From the NCBI RefSeq assembly GCF_017498545.1, contig NZ_CP071793.1, forward strand, positions 1,798,001-1,862,000: DNA of 64,000 bases, given 5' to 3'. The first letter of the stretch is position 1. The number at the start of each line of letters is the position of its first letter. The stretch comes from Sulfidibacter corallicola. Lineage in GTDB: Bacteria; Acidobacteriota; Holophagae; Acanthopleuribacterales; Acanthopleuribacteraceae. This document shows positions 7,179 through 16,203 of this stretch, piece by piece. Made by a program: the position numbers and the translations under genes. Under the pieces are notes generated by a model. The model saw only the letters and a program-made list of their open reading frames with translations, was not told where the DNA came from and made no database searches.

Positions 7179-7568
7179 TCAGGGGTAGGTTTCGTGTTGC
7201 GGCAGGTCGTCGTGGATGCGGCACCAGGTCGGTTTGGATTGCGTGAAAATATGCATCTCCGGTGCCGGGATGTCGCCATCGTCGAGAACCCCGAGTGGGA
7301 TCGCCACGATTTCGGCGTGTTCGATCGATTCGAACCAAACGGGACAGCCGCAAGTGGTGCAGAAGCAGCGAAGGCCCCTGCCGGAATTGAACTTTTGGAT
7401 ATCACCTTGGCCGTGAACCTCGAGCGTGGCGCTCTCGGCCATGGCCCAGGAGGCGGGGGAGGTGCCCGCGTACTTGGTGCAATGAACGCAGTAACAGAAT
7501 CGAGATGCGCGCAACGCGCCGTGAATGGTGAATTGAATCGATTTGCACAAACACGAGCCGTGAATCAT
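7179..7568 (-). CDS. GFA / CENP-V family zinc protein
   Basis: This 129-residue protein has the GFA domain cysteine pattern: GSCLCKSIQF, then CYCVHCTKYAGT, then CFCTTCGCPVWF. These cysteines bind two zinc ions in the family, whose founding member is a glutathione-dependent formaldehyde-activating enzyme. Most relatives have no proven substrate, so only the fold is assigned. An in-frame extension to 7643 would add a His-rich leader without homology, so the start at 7568 (MIHGSCLC) is preferred. Confidence 0.8.
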   Translation of the reverse strand: MIHGSCLCKSIQFTIHGALRASRFCYCVHCTKYAGTSPASWAMAESATLEVHGQGDIQKFNSGRGLRCFCTTCGCPVWFESIEHAEIVAIPLGVLDDGDIPAPEMHIFTQSKPTWCRIHDDLPQHETYP

Positions 7569-7764
7569 GTGATGACCCCCAATCGCCGGATGGTGGTGTT
7601 TGCCGCAGGGTTTCGATGTTTCCGGTTTCTTGTTCAGGGACAAGGTATCGCGTTTCCTGTCGTGGAATCAAGGCAGCCGAGGATCCAAACCCATGTGCCG
7701 AATCGGTGGCTTGGGCGAACCTGGTGGTCTTGCAGGCTTCTTCTGAACACCGTGCTCGATCGCG

Positions 7765-9114
7765 CTACAGGCAACTGGCCGTCCGGACCAACATGAACAG
7801 GTCGCTTTCGCGGTCGGACCACATGCCGGCGAGGGTCGTGAGATCGGCCATCGTGATGCCCGTCGGGTCTGCCACGTCCAGGTCCTCACAGTCCTCGCGG
7901 CGCGTGTAGTAGATCGCGAAGGGGTCCTGGTTGTCGTTTTCGCTGTAGGAATAGGTGCAGTGGACCGTGCCCTCCTGATCGATGACGAAGGCCGGGAAGC
8001 GCACGTCGAAATCGCCCTTGTCCGTCACGAAGCGGAGGCTGCTCCAGGAGTCGCCTCCGTCTTCCGAGTACTTTCCGGCCAGGTCCGCTTCCGGGTTGCC
8101 GTTGTCCGTGTTGAAGTCGCGCTCGTCCTTCCAGAACAGCCAGATCAGGTCTTTGGGCCGGTTGTACACATAAAACGAAAAGCGGCTGCGTTCGCCCTCG
8201 GACAAGATCTGGCCCTCGGTCCAGTTCTGGCCGGTATCCGTGGACTTGATCCACCAGATGTCGACGACGAAGGGATCGCCGAATTGAGCCTGCATCCAGG
8301 AGACGTGGAAATCGCCGTCCCGGGTCACCAGTGACATGGGATCCCACTGATCGCCGTTGCCGCCCGCCACCAGGACCTCGGTCCAGTTGGCGCCGCCGTC
8401 GTTGGAAATCACGCCGTAGGTGTCCCAGTGCACTTGCGGGCGATTGTCGCGCCACACGATGATCAGGTCGTCGCCGTCGGTGCCGGTGAAATCCGCTCGG
8501 GGAAAGGCCGAATTGAGGTTGTCGTCCAGACTGAGCATCGTCGGGTTGTCGAAAGTGATGCCGTTGTCCGGCGACCGGTTGTACCAGGCCTCGGCCGGCA
8601 TGCCCTCCTCCTCGGGGTGACCGTCGTGCCACATGATGTGCACCCGGTTCTGGCGATCCACCGTGATGATGGGCGAGTTGAATTGGTGACGCACCGCCGC
8701 CGAAACGACCTGGGGCTTGCTCCAGGTTTCGGCGCCGTCGTCGGAATAGGCGTGCCTCACCGTGTCGGTGGGGATCCGCTGCAGCCAGGCTACGTGAATG
8801 CGGTCGTTGCGGTCGACCACCACCACCGGGCTCACCGCGCCGTCGGTGGCCGGTTCGAAAAAGACCGGTTCGGACCAGGTGGCGCCCTCGTCTTCCGATT
8901 TTGAGAGGTACAGGTCGAAATTCAGGCCCAGCAGAATGAAAAAGAACGAGTAGATGGTGCCGTCGGAAGTGACACCCATGTTGGTGCCGACGCCGCCGCT
9001 CGATGAACCCCCGAGATTCGGAACCAAGGTTTCCTGGGTCCAGTAGGGGCTGGTTCCTTGTTGCGCAAAGACCGTCAGAACACAGAAACATCCACCGATA
9101 AGCATGCGGACCAT
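7765..9114 (-). CDS. Secreted BNR / Asp-box beta-propeller protein (sialidase-like)
   Basis: The 449-residue protein has a short signal peptide (residues 1-17, cleavage near FAQQ) and at least five Asp-boxes of the form S-x-D-x-G-x-x-W: SEDEGATWSEP, SDDGAETWSKP, SNDGGANWTEV, STDTGQNWTEG and SEDGGDSWSSL. These mark a six-bladed sialidase-type propeller. The catalytic Arg triad and Tyr/Glu pair of true sialidases cannot be placed with confidence, so it may be a non-enzymatic propeller. The tail DVADPTGITMADLTTLAGMW resembles a worn dockerin-like calcium motif. The ATG is preceded by GGGAGG seven bases upstream. It stands alone, with about 380 bp of free DNA upstream. Confidence 0.8.
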   Translation of the reverse strand: MVRMLIGGCFCVLTVFAQQGTSPYWTQETLVPNLGGSSSGGVGTNMGVTSDGTIYSFFFILLGLNFDLYLSKSEDEGATWSEPVFFEPATDGAVSPVVVVDRNDRIHVAWLQRIPTDTVRHAYSDDGAETWSKPQVVSAAVRHQFNSPIITVDRQNRVHIMWHDGHPEEEGMPAEAWYNRSPDNGITFDNPTMLSLDDNLNSAFPRADFTGTDGDDLIIVWRDNRPQVHWDTYGVISNDGGANWTEVLVAGGNGDQWDPMSLVTRDGDFHVSWMQAQFGDPFVVDIWWIKSTDTGQNWTEGQILSEGERSRFSFYVYNRPKDLIWLFWKDERDFNTDNGNPEADLAGKYSEDGGDSWSSLRFVTDKGDFDVRFPAFVIDQEGTVHCTYSYSENDNQDPFAIYYTRREDCEDLDVADPTGITMADLTTLAGMWSDRESDLFMLVRTASCL

Positions 9115-9497
9115 GAACGACCTCCCAGTTGTCGATTTTTCCTGTGGACAGGTCAGGGCAGAAATCTGTTGAACGTGTCGGGTATTTCTCTGTGCCGATT
9201 AATTTGGGACGGGGCTATTTTTGAAAGGGGCTCGGTGGGTAGTCAGCGAAGCCGCGGTCGTGCTTTTTACGACACACGCATGAGGTCGAGTGTGGCTTCG
9301 TGAAAAGTAAAGTTCTCGAATATGTACTAGTGCTAGAAAATTTGAACATCGAATCTTTCGTGAAGTTGGGTTTGGTTTTTGGTTGATCGGTGAACCTAAC
9401 TGCTCGCTTGTAAAAAGCGCGAGTGTTAAAATGTTTATCACCTCTTTTTCGCAACATCGGTTCACCCTCTCCCACCCGATCCCGTGGAAGGTCCAAG
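9115..9497. other. Divergent intergenic region
   Basis: About 380 bp lie between the start of the BNR gene (minus) and the diguanylate cyclase (plus). It is comparatively AT-rich from about 9290 to 9440 and presumably holds both promoters. I see no clear boxes, repeats or RNA genes. Confidence 0.4.
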
Positions 9498-11786
9498 GTG
9501 AAGAAAAAGCGTACAGCGTTGTTGGGCGCCACCATAGGTCTTTTATTCGCCGTAGGTTGGATTGGCTTTGCAGTGGTCTTCCAGTCCTGGGGCCAGTCCG
9601 TCCGGCTCTCGAAGGGAGAGAAGCGGTGGCTCGAGGCCCACAAGGACCGCATCCTGGTGGCGCCCGACCCGATGGCGCCGCCCATCGATATGTTCGATGA
9701 AAACGGCACCCACACGGGCCTTTCCGCCGACTATCTGGCCATCATTCAGGAACGCCTGGAATCCCGGTTCGACATCGTGCGCCTGCCCACCTGGCATCAT
9801 GTCTTGGAGGAGGCCAGGGCCCGGCGCGTATCGGTCGTCTCGGTGGCGGTCGTGACGCCGGAGCGGCGGGAGTACCTCGATTTCACCGTGCCGATCGTCA
9901 CCATTCCCAACGTCATCATCACCAACAAGGCCAACACCGAAGATCTCGACCTGACGAAACTCGAAGGCCGGCTGGTTTCCGTGCCCGAGGGTTATGCCGT
10001 GCAGGAGTTTTTGACCCGCAATTATCCCCGCATCGAGATCGCCCCGGTCGCGAACAGTCTCGAAGGCCTTCGCAGTGTTTCCTTCGGCGAATCCGAAGCC
10101 ATGGTGCTGGACCTGACCCAGGCCTCCTATCTCATCCAGGAACACGCCATCACCAACCTGCGGGTGGCGGGCGAGGTCGATTACGAACTCAACCTGTGTT
10201 TTGCGGTGCGCAAGGACTGGCCCCAACTGGTGAACATCCTCAACAAGGCGATCTCCTCCATCGACCACGAGACGCGCGACGACATTTTCCAGAAATGGAT
10301 CAGCTTGACGAACATTCCCTGGTGGCAGACGCCCCGGTTCTGGAAGAAAGTATTTTCGTCCCTGATCCTGGTGTTCACGCCCATGCTGCTCATCCTTCTG
10401 TGGAACCTCACGTTGAGAAGGAAAATCAAGCGAAGGACCAGTGCGCTTCAAAAGGAATTGGAGCGGCGCCGCGAAGCCGAAGAACAATTGAAGATCCACA
10501 AGCAGGATCTGCGCACGATCGTGGCCGTCCGAACCGAAGAACTGCAAAGCCTGAATCGGGTCGCCAGCGTGACCGAAAAGCAATCGTGGCTCGGCGATCT
10601 GATCGACCTGATCCTGGAACAGGCATTGGCCCTGTTCGAACCCGCCGAAAAGGCGACGTTCTTCCTCAAGGACCTGTCCACGGGGCATTTCTTCATCGCC
10701 GCCGCCAAGGGGTATCCCCGCGATCAGTGGGAAGGCGTCTCGGTGACCAAGGAAGCCCTGGTGGCGCGATACACCGCGGAAAACTACATGCTGTGCGAAG
10801 GGATCTATCTGGTCCATCACACCCTGGGCATCTCGGGTGACGAGACCCTGCGGGGTTTCGACCGACCCCAGGCGATTCTGTCGATGAGTGTCGCCCACCG
10901 CCCCGACCTGGACGGCTTTCTGGTGCTGGACAATTTCGTCGATTCCCGTGCCTTCGACGATATCGACGCCCACAAGTTGTCATGGTTCCGCGAGCACGTG
11001 ATCACCGCGGTCGTCAAAGCCCGGCTGCTGGAAAAAATCAACGATCGCACCATGGAGCTGGAACAGAAGAACCGCCAATTGGAGGACGCCACGCGCCAGT
11101 TGGAAGAGTTGTGCGTGACCGATGCACTCACCAAGTTGCGGAACCGGCGCTATCTGGAACAGACCATGGACGTGGATATCGCGCAGTCGATTCGGGCCTA
11201 TGCCGGCGGTTCCCCGAAGGCCAACGGCGAGCGCCCCAAAAACGCCGACATCAGCTTTTTGATGTTGGACGTGGACCATTTCAAGTCGGTCAACGATACC
11301 TACGGACACGAAAGCGGTGACCGGGTTCTGGTCCAGATCAGCGAGTTGATGAAAAGGGTCTGTCGCGGAAGCGACTCGGTGATTCGTTGGGGCGGGGAGG
11401 AGTTCCTGATCGTGGCGCGCTCGGTTCATCGAGAGCAGATGGCGGTATTGGCCGAGCGCCTGCGCGGCGCCGTGGAACACCACGATTTCAATCTGGGCAA
11501 CGGCCAGGTCATTCGACGCACCTGTTCGATCGGGTTCGCCTCGTTTCCGTTCCTGGTCTCCTGCCCCGAAATCTTTTCTTGGGAACAGGTGGTCAGCCTG
11601 GCGGACAAGGCGCTCTACATCGCCAAAAAAAGCCAGCGCAACGCCTGGGTGGGTGTACACCCCATGGGCGATGTGGAGCCGAAAGCCTTTCTCGCCGGCC
11701 TGGTCAATCTCCAGGAAATGGTGTCCCAAGGAGGATTGGCCCTGGAGACATCGATCGCCGAGCGCTCGCGCCTCGTGTTCGTCTAG
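9498..11786 (+). CDS. Membrane diguanylate cyclase with periplasmic solute-binding domain and GAF
   Basis: The order of domains in this 762-residue protein is: a membrane helix (about 8-28); a periplasmic SBP_bac_3-like domain (about 38-270, with YLDFTVPIVTIPNVIITNK); a second membrane helix (about 292-312); a coiled coil (315-355); a GAF-like domain (about 365-530); another coiled coil; and a GGDEF domain (about 550-720). The active-site GGEEF is at residues 632-636, and MLDVDHFKSVNDTYGH is intact, so cyclic-di-GMP synthesis is likely. An RxxD inhibitory site is not obvious. A periplasmic amino acid or similar ligand would be sensed. The GTG start has GGAAGG six bases upstream; an ATG at 9423 is possible but lacks such a site. 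Confidence 0.88.
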   Translation: MKKKRTALLGATIGLLFAVGWIGFAVVFQSWGQSVRLSKGEKRWLEAHKDRILVAPDPMAPPIDMFDENGTHTGLSADYLAIIQERLESRFDIVRLPTWHHVLEEARARRVSVVSVAVVTPERREYLDFTVPIVTIPNVIITNKANTEDLDLTKLEGRLVSVPEGYAVQEFLTRNYPRIEIAPVANSLEGLRSVSFGESEAMVLDLTQASYLIQEHAITNLRVAGEVDYELNLCFAVRKDWPQLVNILNKAISSIDHETRDDIFQKWISLTNIPWWQTPRFWKKVFSSLILVFTPMLLILLWNLTLRRKIKRRTSALQKELERRREAEEQLKIHKQDLRTIVAVRTEELQSLNRVASVTEKQSWLGDLIDLILEQALALFEPAEKATFFLKDLSTGHFFIAAAKGYPRDQWEGVSVTKEALVARYTAENYMLCEGIYLVHHTLGISGDETLRGFDRPQAILSMSVAHRPDLDGFLVLDNFVDSRAFDDIDAHKLSWFREHVITAVVKARLLEKINDRTMELEQKNRQLEDATRQLEELCVTDALTKLRNRRYLEQTMDVDIAQSIRAYAGGSPKANGERPKNADISFLMLDVDHFKSVNDTYGHESGDRVLVQISELMKRVCRGSDSVIRWGGEEFLIVARSVHREQMAVLAERLRGAVEHHDFNLGNGQVIRRTCSIGFASFPFLVSCPEIFSWEQVVSLADKALYIAKKSQRNAWVGVHPMGDVEPKAFLAGLVNLQEMVSQGGLALETSIAERSRLVFV

Positions 11787-11861
11787 TCCGAGGGTCATCG
11801 GCCGAGTAACTGCTTGATTTGAAAGGCCCGCCGTTTCAGTATGAGGGAGTCTCCCGCCGGC

Positions 11862-14753
11862 TCATCGGACCGATGGGGAGCCCGTTATTTCCCCTGCCCG
11901 CTCGGATTCCAGGTCCGCGAGGCGTCGCAGGACCAGGTACAGGTCGTTGTCGTGGAAGGCCGTTTTCGTCCGAAAGCCCCGCTCTGCCACCTGGAATTTT
12001 TCTCGTGCGTCCGCGATCCTGCCGGCCGCCGCGTCGATGGCGCCGCGATGACTCAGAATGCGCAGGAAGACTTCGTGGTCCCCGTCGAAAAACCGCCGCA
12101 GCATCCGCTCGGCATTGGCGAGTAACGCGTTCGCTTCGCCGGGGCGATCGAGGGCGATGGCGGTCGCCGCCAAATCCACCCGTAAAAAAGCACCCCAGAC
12201 CTGCTCCCACATGCCGAAGCGCTCCATCAGGTCGCGGGCCTGCTCCTGCAGGCGTCGTGCTTCCTCGAAATCGGCCAGGTGATAGGCCACGCGCCCGGCC
12301 AGGCGCAGGTAGAGGGCGGCGTTGGGATCCCCGGTGTTCGGGCCCTCCGGCATCTCGTTCAAGATTTCCTTGGCCAAGGAGGCCTGGCCGCGGCGCAACT
12401 GACACTCCGCCAGGGCCAGTCGCGTGTGTTCGGTGTAGTCGCCGCTCGGATCCAGGTTCTGGGCGCGCTCGAACAGGGAGAGCGCGATGTCGAATTCGCC
12501 GCGCCACATCGCCAACATGGCGCGCCGGGTCAACGGGTACACCCTCATGATATGGTCTTGGTTTCCAAACAGTTGATCCACCATCGACTGCTCGCGTTCG
12601 ATGTAGGTCTCGGCCTCGGCCATTTGGTCGCGCAGCAGCAAAATGCCGCTCAATCCCTCGCAGACGGCGATCTTCGAAAAATGCGGATGGTCACCGGTTT
12701 GGCTCTGGAAGTGTCGCCATGCTTGGCGGTATTGTTCTTCGGCTTCGCGAATCTGGCCCTGCAGGATCAGCATATTCCCGTGATTGGTGAGAAGCGTGTA
12801 GTAGACCAGCGGATTGCTGTCGTGGATCTGGCAAAAGTTGTCCAAGGCCAATTCCATGAAGCCTTTCTGGTTCAGGAAGTCATTGGCGTTGTAGGCGATC
12901 CGCGAGAGGCCGTTGTAGGCGGCGCCGCGCTGCATGTTGTGTTCGGGCAAACCTTCCATCAGCTCGATCGCCCGGTGGAAGGCGATCTCCGCTTCCGGGA
13001 ACCATCCCATGGACACCAGGGTTTGGCCGTACTCGGTGTTCCACCGGGCTTCGTCCTTCTTGTGATAGACCGGAAGGCGCTTGCGGGTCTCGTCCGCACG
13101 CTGGAGCATGTCCAGGGCCTCGTCCTCCTTGCCGTTTTCGCGCAGGGCCACCGCCAGTTGGCGCTTCAGGTGGAAGAGCAACCGATCCGGGTCCCGATCC
13201 AGCGATTCACGCAGCTCGAGCCCTCGCGCGAAGAGCTCCTCGGCCCGCTGGATATGGCCGAAACCGAGGTAGGTCTCACCCATGCCGAAATAAAGGCGGG
13301 CGCCGATCCAGGGGTAATCGCGCATGTCGGTCTCGATTCGGGCGATGCCTCGGTCGAGCATCTCCAAAACGGTCAGCGGTTTGTCGCGATTGAGCTTGGG
13401 GTCGGCATCGCGGAACATGCGGTTCAGGAATTCGGTGACGTTCATCGTCGCCTTGCGCTCGAGTTCCGCGATGTCGCGTTCGCGAATCGCTTCGGCGCGT
13501 TGTTGCAGGGCCGTCAAGGCCAGACCGGAAACGAGCAACATGATGGCGATCTGCATGCGATTGCGTTTGAGGAAGCGTTGCAGCACGTAGCCGAATCCCG
13601 CTTTCCTGGCGCTGACCACCTGGTTCTGTTGGAACCGTTTCAGGTCGCGGGTGAGCTGTTCCGCCGAACCGTAGCGTTCCTCCGTGGATTTGGCCATCGC
13701 CTTGGCGGTGATCGCGTCCAGGTCGGCCGGAATGCGCCGCCATGTCGGTAGCCAGCCCCACCGGTCCGATGTGGGCTCGGCCCGCTTTCGTTTCAGCATC
13801 AGGCTCGGTTTGATCGGGTTCACCGTGCAGATCTTTTCCTGCCACTCGTTGGGGTTGGTGGTCTTGAAGCGAAAGGGCAGGCAACCGGTCAGCATTTCGT
13901 AGAGAATGACCCCCAGGGAATACACGTCCGTGGCGGCGGTCAACCGTTCGCCGGAAACCTGCTCGGGGCTGGCGTATTCGGGCGTCATCCGTCCCTTTTC
14001 ATCGAAGGTCTTGACCACCGGGGCGCGGGTTTGGGCGTCCAGAAAGGCGGCGATCCCGAAATCCAGCAGTTTGGGTTCCCCGTCGCGCGTGATCATGACG
14101 TTCGAGGATTTCAGGTCTCGGTGAATGATCAGTTTCTGATGGGCGAAGGACACCGCGCGGCAGATCTTGCCGAACAACTTCAGGCTGTCGTTCAGGTCGA
14201 GCCGGGCTTCGCGGCAATAGGTGCTCAGCGGGGTGCCGTCCACGTACTCCATGACCAGGTAGGGGCGGCCGTCTTCGGTGGTGCCGCCGTCGTGGAGTTG
14301 GGCGATACAGGGATGTTGGAGGGTGGCCAGGATTTGACGTTCCTGGTGAAACGCGCGCAACAGGCGGTCGGAGTCGAGCCCGGGTTTGACCAGTTTGACG
14401 GCCACGCGCATCTGGAAGTCGTCCTCGCGGGTGGCGAGGTAGACGACACCCATGCCGCCGCGACCCAATTCGCGTTCGATGCGGTAGGGACCCACGTGGG
14501 TGCGTGGCGGCTCTTCGAATTCGGGGTCGCCGGGGCCGGTCTCGAACGACTCGGCCTCGGCCAAGCGGCTGATCAGCGTGTTCAGGTATTCGGATCGATC
14601 GCCGCAGGCTGCCTCGATGAAGGGACGACGCTGGGGACGGTTCCTGGACATGGCTTGCATCAAAATGCGGTGCATCCATTTTTCGCGAGCGATTTCATCA
14701 CCCAATAGGTCGCAGGAATCGTCGTCCCGGTCCGTGGATTGGTCCGGGGCCAT
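11862..14753 (-). CDS. Transmembrane Ser/Thr protein kinase with C-terminal TPR array
   Basis: This 963-residue protein has a short N-terminal region and a Hanks-type kinase domain (about 90-375): GRGGMGVVY loop, Lys120, HRD at 211-213 in IIHRDLKSSNVM, DFG at 231-233 and SPEQ at 262-265. All catalytic residues are present. A membrane helix follows at about 401-417. Roughly 520 residues of TPR-like helices then lie on the far side (for example IGARLYFGMGETYLGFGHI and later repeats). It is divergent from the ECF sigma gene at 15181. Kinase/ECF pairs are a recurring signalling module in Acidobacteria and Planctomycetes, so the kinase may control that sigma factor. The output of the TPR sensor is unknown. 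Confidence 0.92.
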   Translation of the reverse strand: MAPDQSTDRDDDSCDLLGDEIAREKWMHRILMQAMSRNRPQRRPFIEAACGDRSEYLNTLISRLAEAESFETGPGDPEFEEPPRTHVGPYRIERELGRGGMGVVYLATREDDFQMRVAVKLVKPGLDSDRLLRAFHQERQILATLQHPCIAQLHDGGTTEDGRPYLVMEYVDGTPLSTYCREARLDLNDSLKLFGKICRAVSFAHQKLIIHRDLKSSNVMITRDGEPKLLDFGIAAFLDAQTRAPVVKTFDEKGRMTPEYASPEQVSGERLTAATDVYSLGVILYEMLTGCLPFRFKTTNPNEWQEKICTVNPIKPSLMLKRKRAEPTSDRWGWLPTWRRIPADLDAITAKAMAKSTEERYGSAEQLTRDLKRFQQNQVVSARKAGFGYVLQRFLKRNRMQIAIMLLVSGLALTALQQRAEAIRERDIAELERKATMNVTEFLNRMFRDADPKLNRDKPLTVLEMLDRGIARIETDMRDYPWIGARLYFGMGETYLGFGHIQRAEELFARGLELRESLDRDPDRLLFHLKRQLAVALRENGKEDEALDMLQRADETRKRLPVYHKKDEARWNTEYGQTLVSMGWFPEAEIAFHRAIELMEGLPEHNMQRGAAYNGLSRIAYNANDFLNQKGFMELALDNFCQIHDSNPLVYYTLLTNHGNMLILQGQIREAEEQYRQAWRHFQSQTGDHPHFSKIAVCEGLSGILLLRDQMAEAETYIEREQSMVDQLFGNQDHIMRVYPLTRRAMLAMWRGEFDIALSLFERAQNLDPSGDYTEHTRLALAECQLRRGQASLAKEILNEMPEGPNTGDPNAALYLRLAGRVAYHLADFEEARRLQEQARDLMERFGMWEQVWGAFLRVDLAATAIALDRPGEANALLANAERMLRRFFDGDHEVFLRILSHRGAIDAAAGRIADAREKFQVAERGFRTKTAFHDNDLYLVLRRLADLESERAGEITGSPSVR

Positions 14754-15180
14754 GTGGCCTCCTTGAAAACTTCATAAAGTGGAAAATCATATGGCGGATA
14801 CGAATAGATAAAAACGGCTAATTGGAGAGTTAGCCGAAAACGGTTAAACTCTATTTTACCTCAATTGTGTGAATAAGGGATCCCGCTCTCCAGGGGATCG
14901 AAACCCGCAATCCGTTGAATCACAACCGTCCGTAAACCCGAACCGTCCTGTGGCTCAAGTTTGGTTCGCTTTTTCAAACGGTTTCGCTTCAGTAAATTGA
15001 CATGGCATCGCTCCACTGTGGCGTCCACCTGAATTCTGAACGATTTAGGCCGTCATATCCCGTTGTCGCAATATCTCCAATTTTCGCGAGGTGTGCGACA
15101 GGTCACGTACCCTGTTCTCAAAAGTAACAAGAGTTGATAGATTGCATCAACGGATGAGTAGGGCAATGGAGAGCCGTAGG
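14754..15180. other. Divergent promoter region between kinase and ECF sigma
   Basis: About 430 AT-richer bases. A GGCTAA-N8-TTAGCC hairpin lies at 14816-14835 and, read on the minus strand, is followed by GTTTTTATC. It could act as an attenuator or terminator in the leader of the kinase gene. No other structure was recognised. Confidence 0.4.
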
Positions 15181-15783
15181 ATGAACGATCAGGATAACGA
15201 AGCGCTCACGCGCATGCTGAACGATTGGGGCGATGGCGATACCCGATACGTGGACGAGCTGTGGCCCCAACTGGCCGAGTCGTTGCAAAACATTTCGCGG
15301 AAAGTATTGAGAGAGTTCGTGTTCGCCCAGGGGCGCGGTGCCAGTTTGACGTCGCTCGACCTGCTGCACGAAGCCTATCCCAAGCTGGTGCGACATGGCG
15401 CCAACCCTTCGCGGGAGTGGCAGAACCGCAAGGAGTTTTTCGCGCTCGCCAAGAAGATCATGCTGTGCGCGTTGTTGGACTACAACCGGCGAATGCAGCG
15501 ACGCGAGGGCAAGGACGACCCGGACTATCCTCTGGAAGACCTGCCGTACGACGCCAAGGCGGTGACGGCCGAGCACGTGATGAGCTTGGAGAAGTCCCTG
15601 GAAATGTTGGCCGAAATTTCGCCGCGACAGACCCAGATCATCAAGTTGCGTTTTTTCGAGGATTACACCATCGACAGCATCATGGAAGAGCTGGACATGA
15701 GCAAATACAAGGTGCAGGTCGAATTGAAGGTGGGGCTGGGATTTCTGCGGCGTAAAATGGCGCTGCCGGGAAAACCCGCGTAG
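15181..15783 (+). CDS. ECF-type RNA polymerase sigma factor
   Basis: The protein is about 200 residues, a normal length for an ECF sigma. Region 2 includes SLDLLHEAYPKLVRHG and the following helix up to ALLDYNRRMQRREG. Region 4 is LAEISPRQTQIIKLRFFEDY followed by an HTH up to LRRKM. The layout resembles the Acidobacteria-type ECF group that regulates large TPR/kinase systems (TIGR02999-like). The start at 15181 (MNDQDNEAL) follows GGAG at 15168; in-frame starts at 15091, 15154 and 15166 are possible. It is divergent from the TPR kinase at 14753. Confidence 0.88.
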   Translation: MNDQDNEALTRMLNDWGDGDTRYVDELWPQLAESLQNISRKVLREFVFAQGRGASLTSLDLLHEAYPKLVRHGANPSREWQNRKEFFALAKKIMLCALLDYNRRMQRREGKDDPDYPLEDLPYDAKAVTAEHVMSLEKSLEMLAEISPRQTQIIKLRFFEDYTIDSIMEELDMSKYKVQVELKVGLGFLRRKMALPGKPA

Positions 15784-16203
15784 CGCGTGGCCATCCAGCG
15801 GTCAGGTATCAGGTATCAGGTATCGGCTAATTGCGTGTGAATATGTGTCTTACTGTGGTTTGGCACCTGAAGCCCGATAACGTGCCCCTCCACCCAAACC
15901 ACCTTGGGCGTTGCGGCCATTCCGCTTCTGGATTGGTACTAGCCGAACCCCTTGCCGATTTTGAAGCCATCCGACTGAAGACTGAGAGCTGACGGTGTGG
16001 CCGTCCAGCCGAAAAAACCCGGTGCCCGGGCTGGTTGGCAAGGCGTTCAAGGCTCCGATGGGACTTGTTCTAAGGTCCATGGCGAGAAGCCAAAGGCGAC
16101 GAAGAGATGGGCCGACCTACCTGAAGCCTGAAAGCTGACAGCGTGGCCATCCAACCGAGAACTTCCGGTGCGAGGAAATCGCCCGATGTTGGATGGCCAC
16201 CCA
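15784..16203. repeat. Palindromic repeats of family B with a heptamer tandem repeat
   Basis: There is no gene. At 15804-15824 AGGTATC is repeated three times. GTGGCCATCCAG-type words occur at 15787, 15996 and 16143. The last forms a perfect 13-bp inverted repeat: GTGGCCATCCAAC 16143-16155 with GTTGGATGGCCAC 16188-16200. The right arm ends three bases before the stop of the amine oxidase gene, so it could also serve as a transcription stop for both converging units. Confidence 0.7.

Noticed and set aside
12279-13751. 490-codon plus-strand frame inside the TPR kinase
   Set aside because: It is a shadow of the TPR region of the minus-strand kinase.
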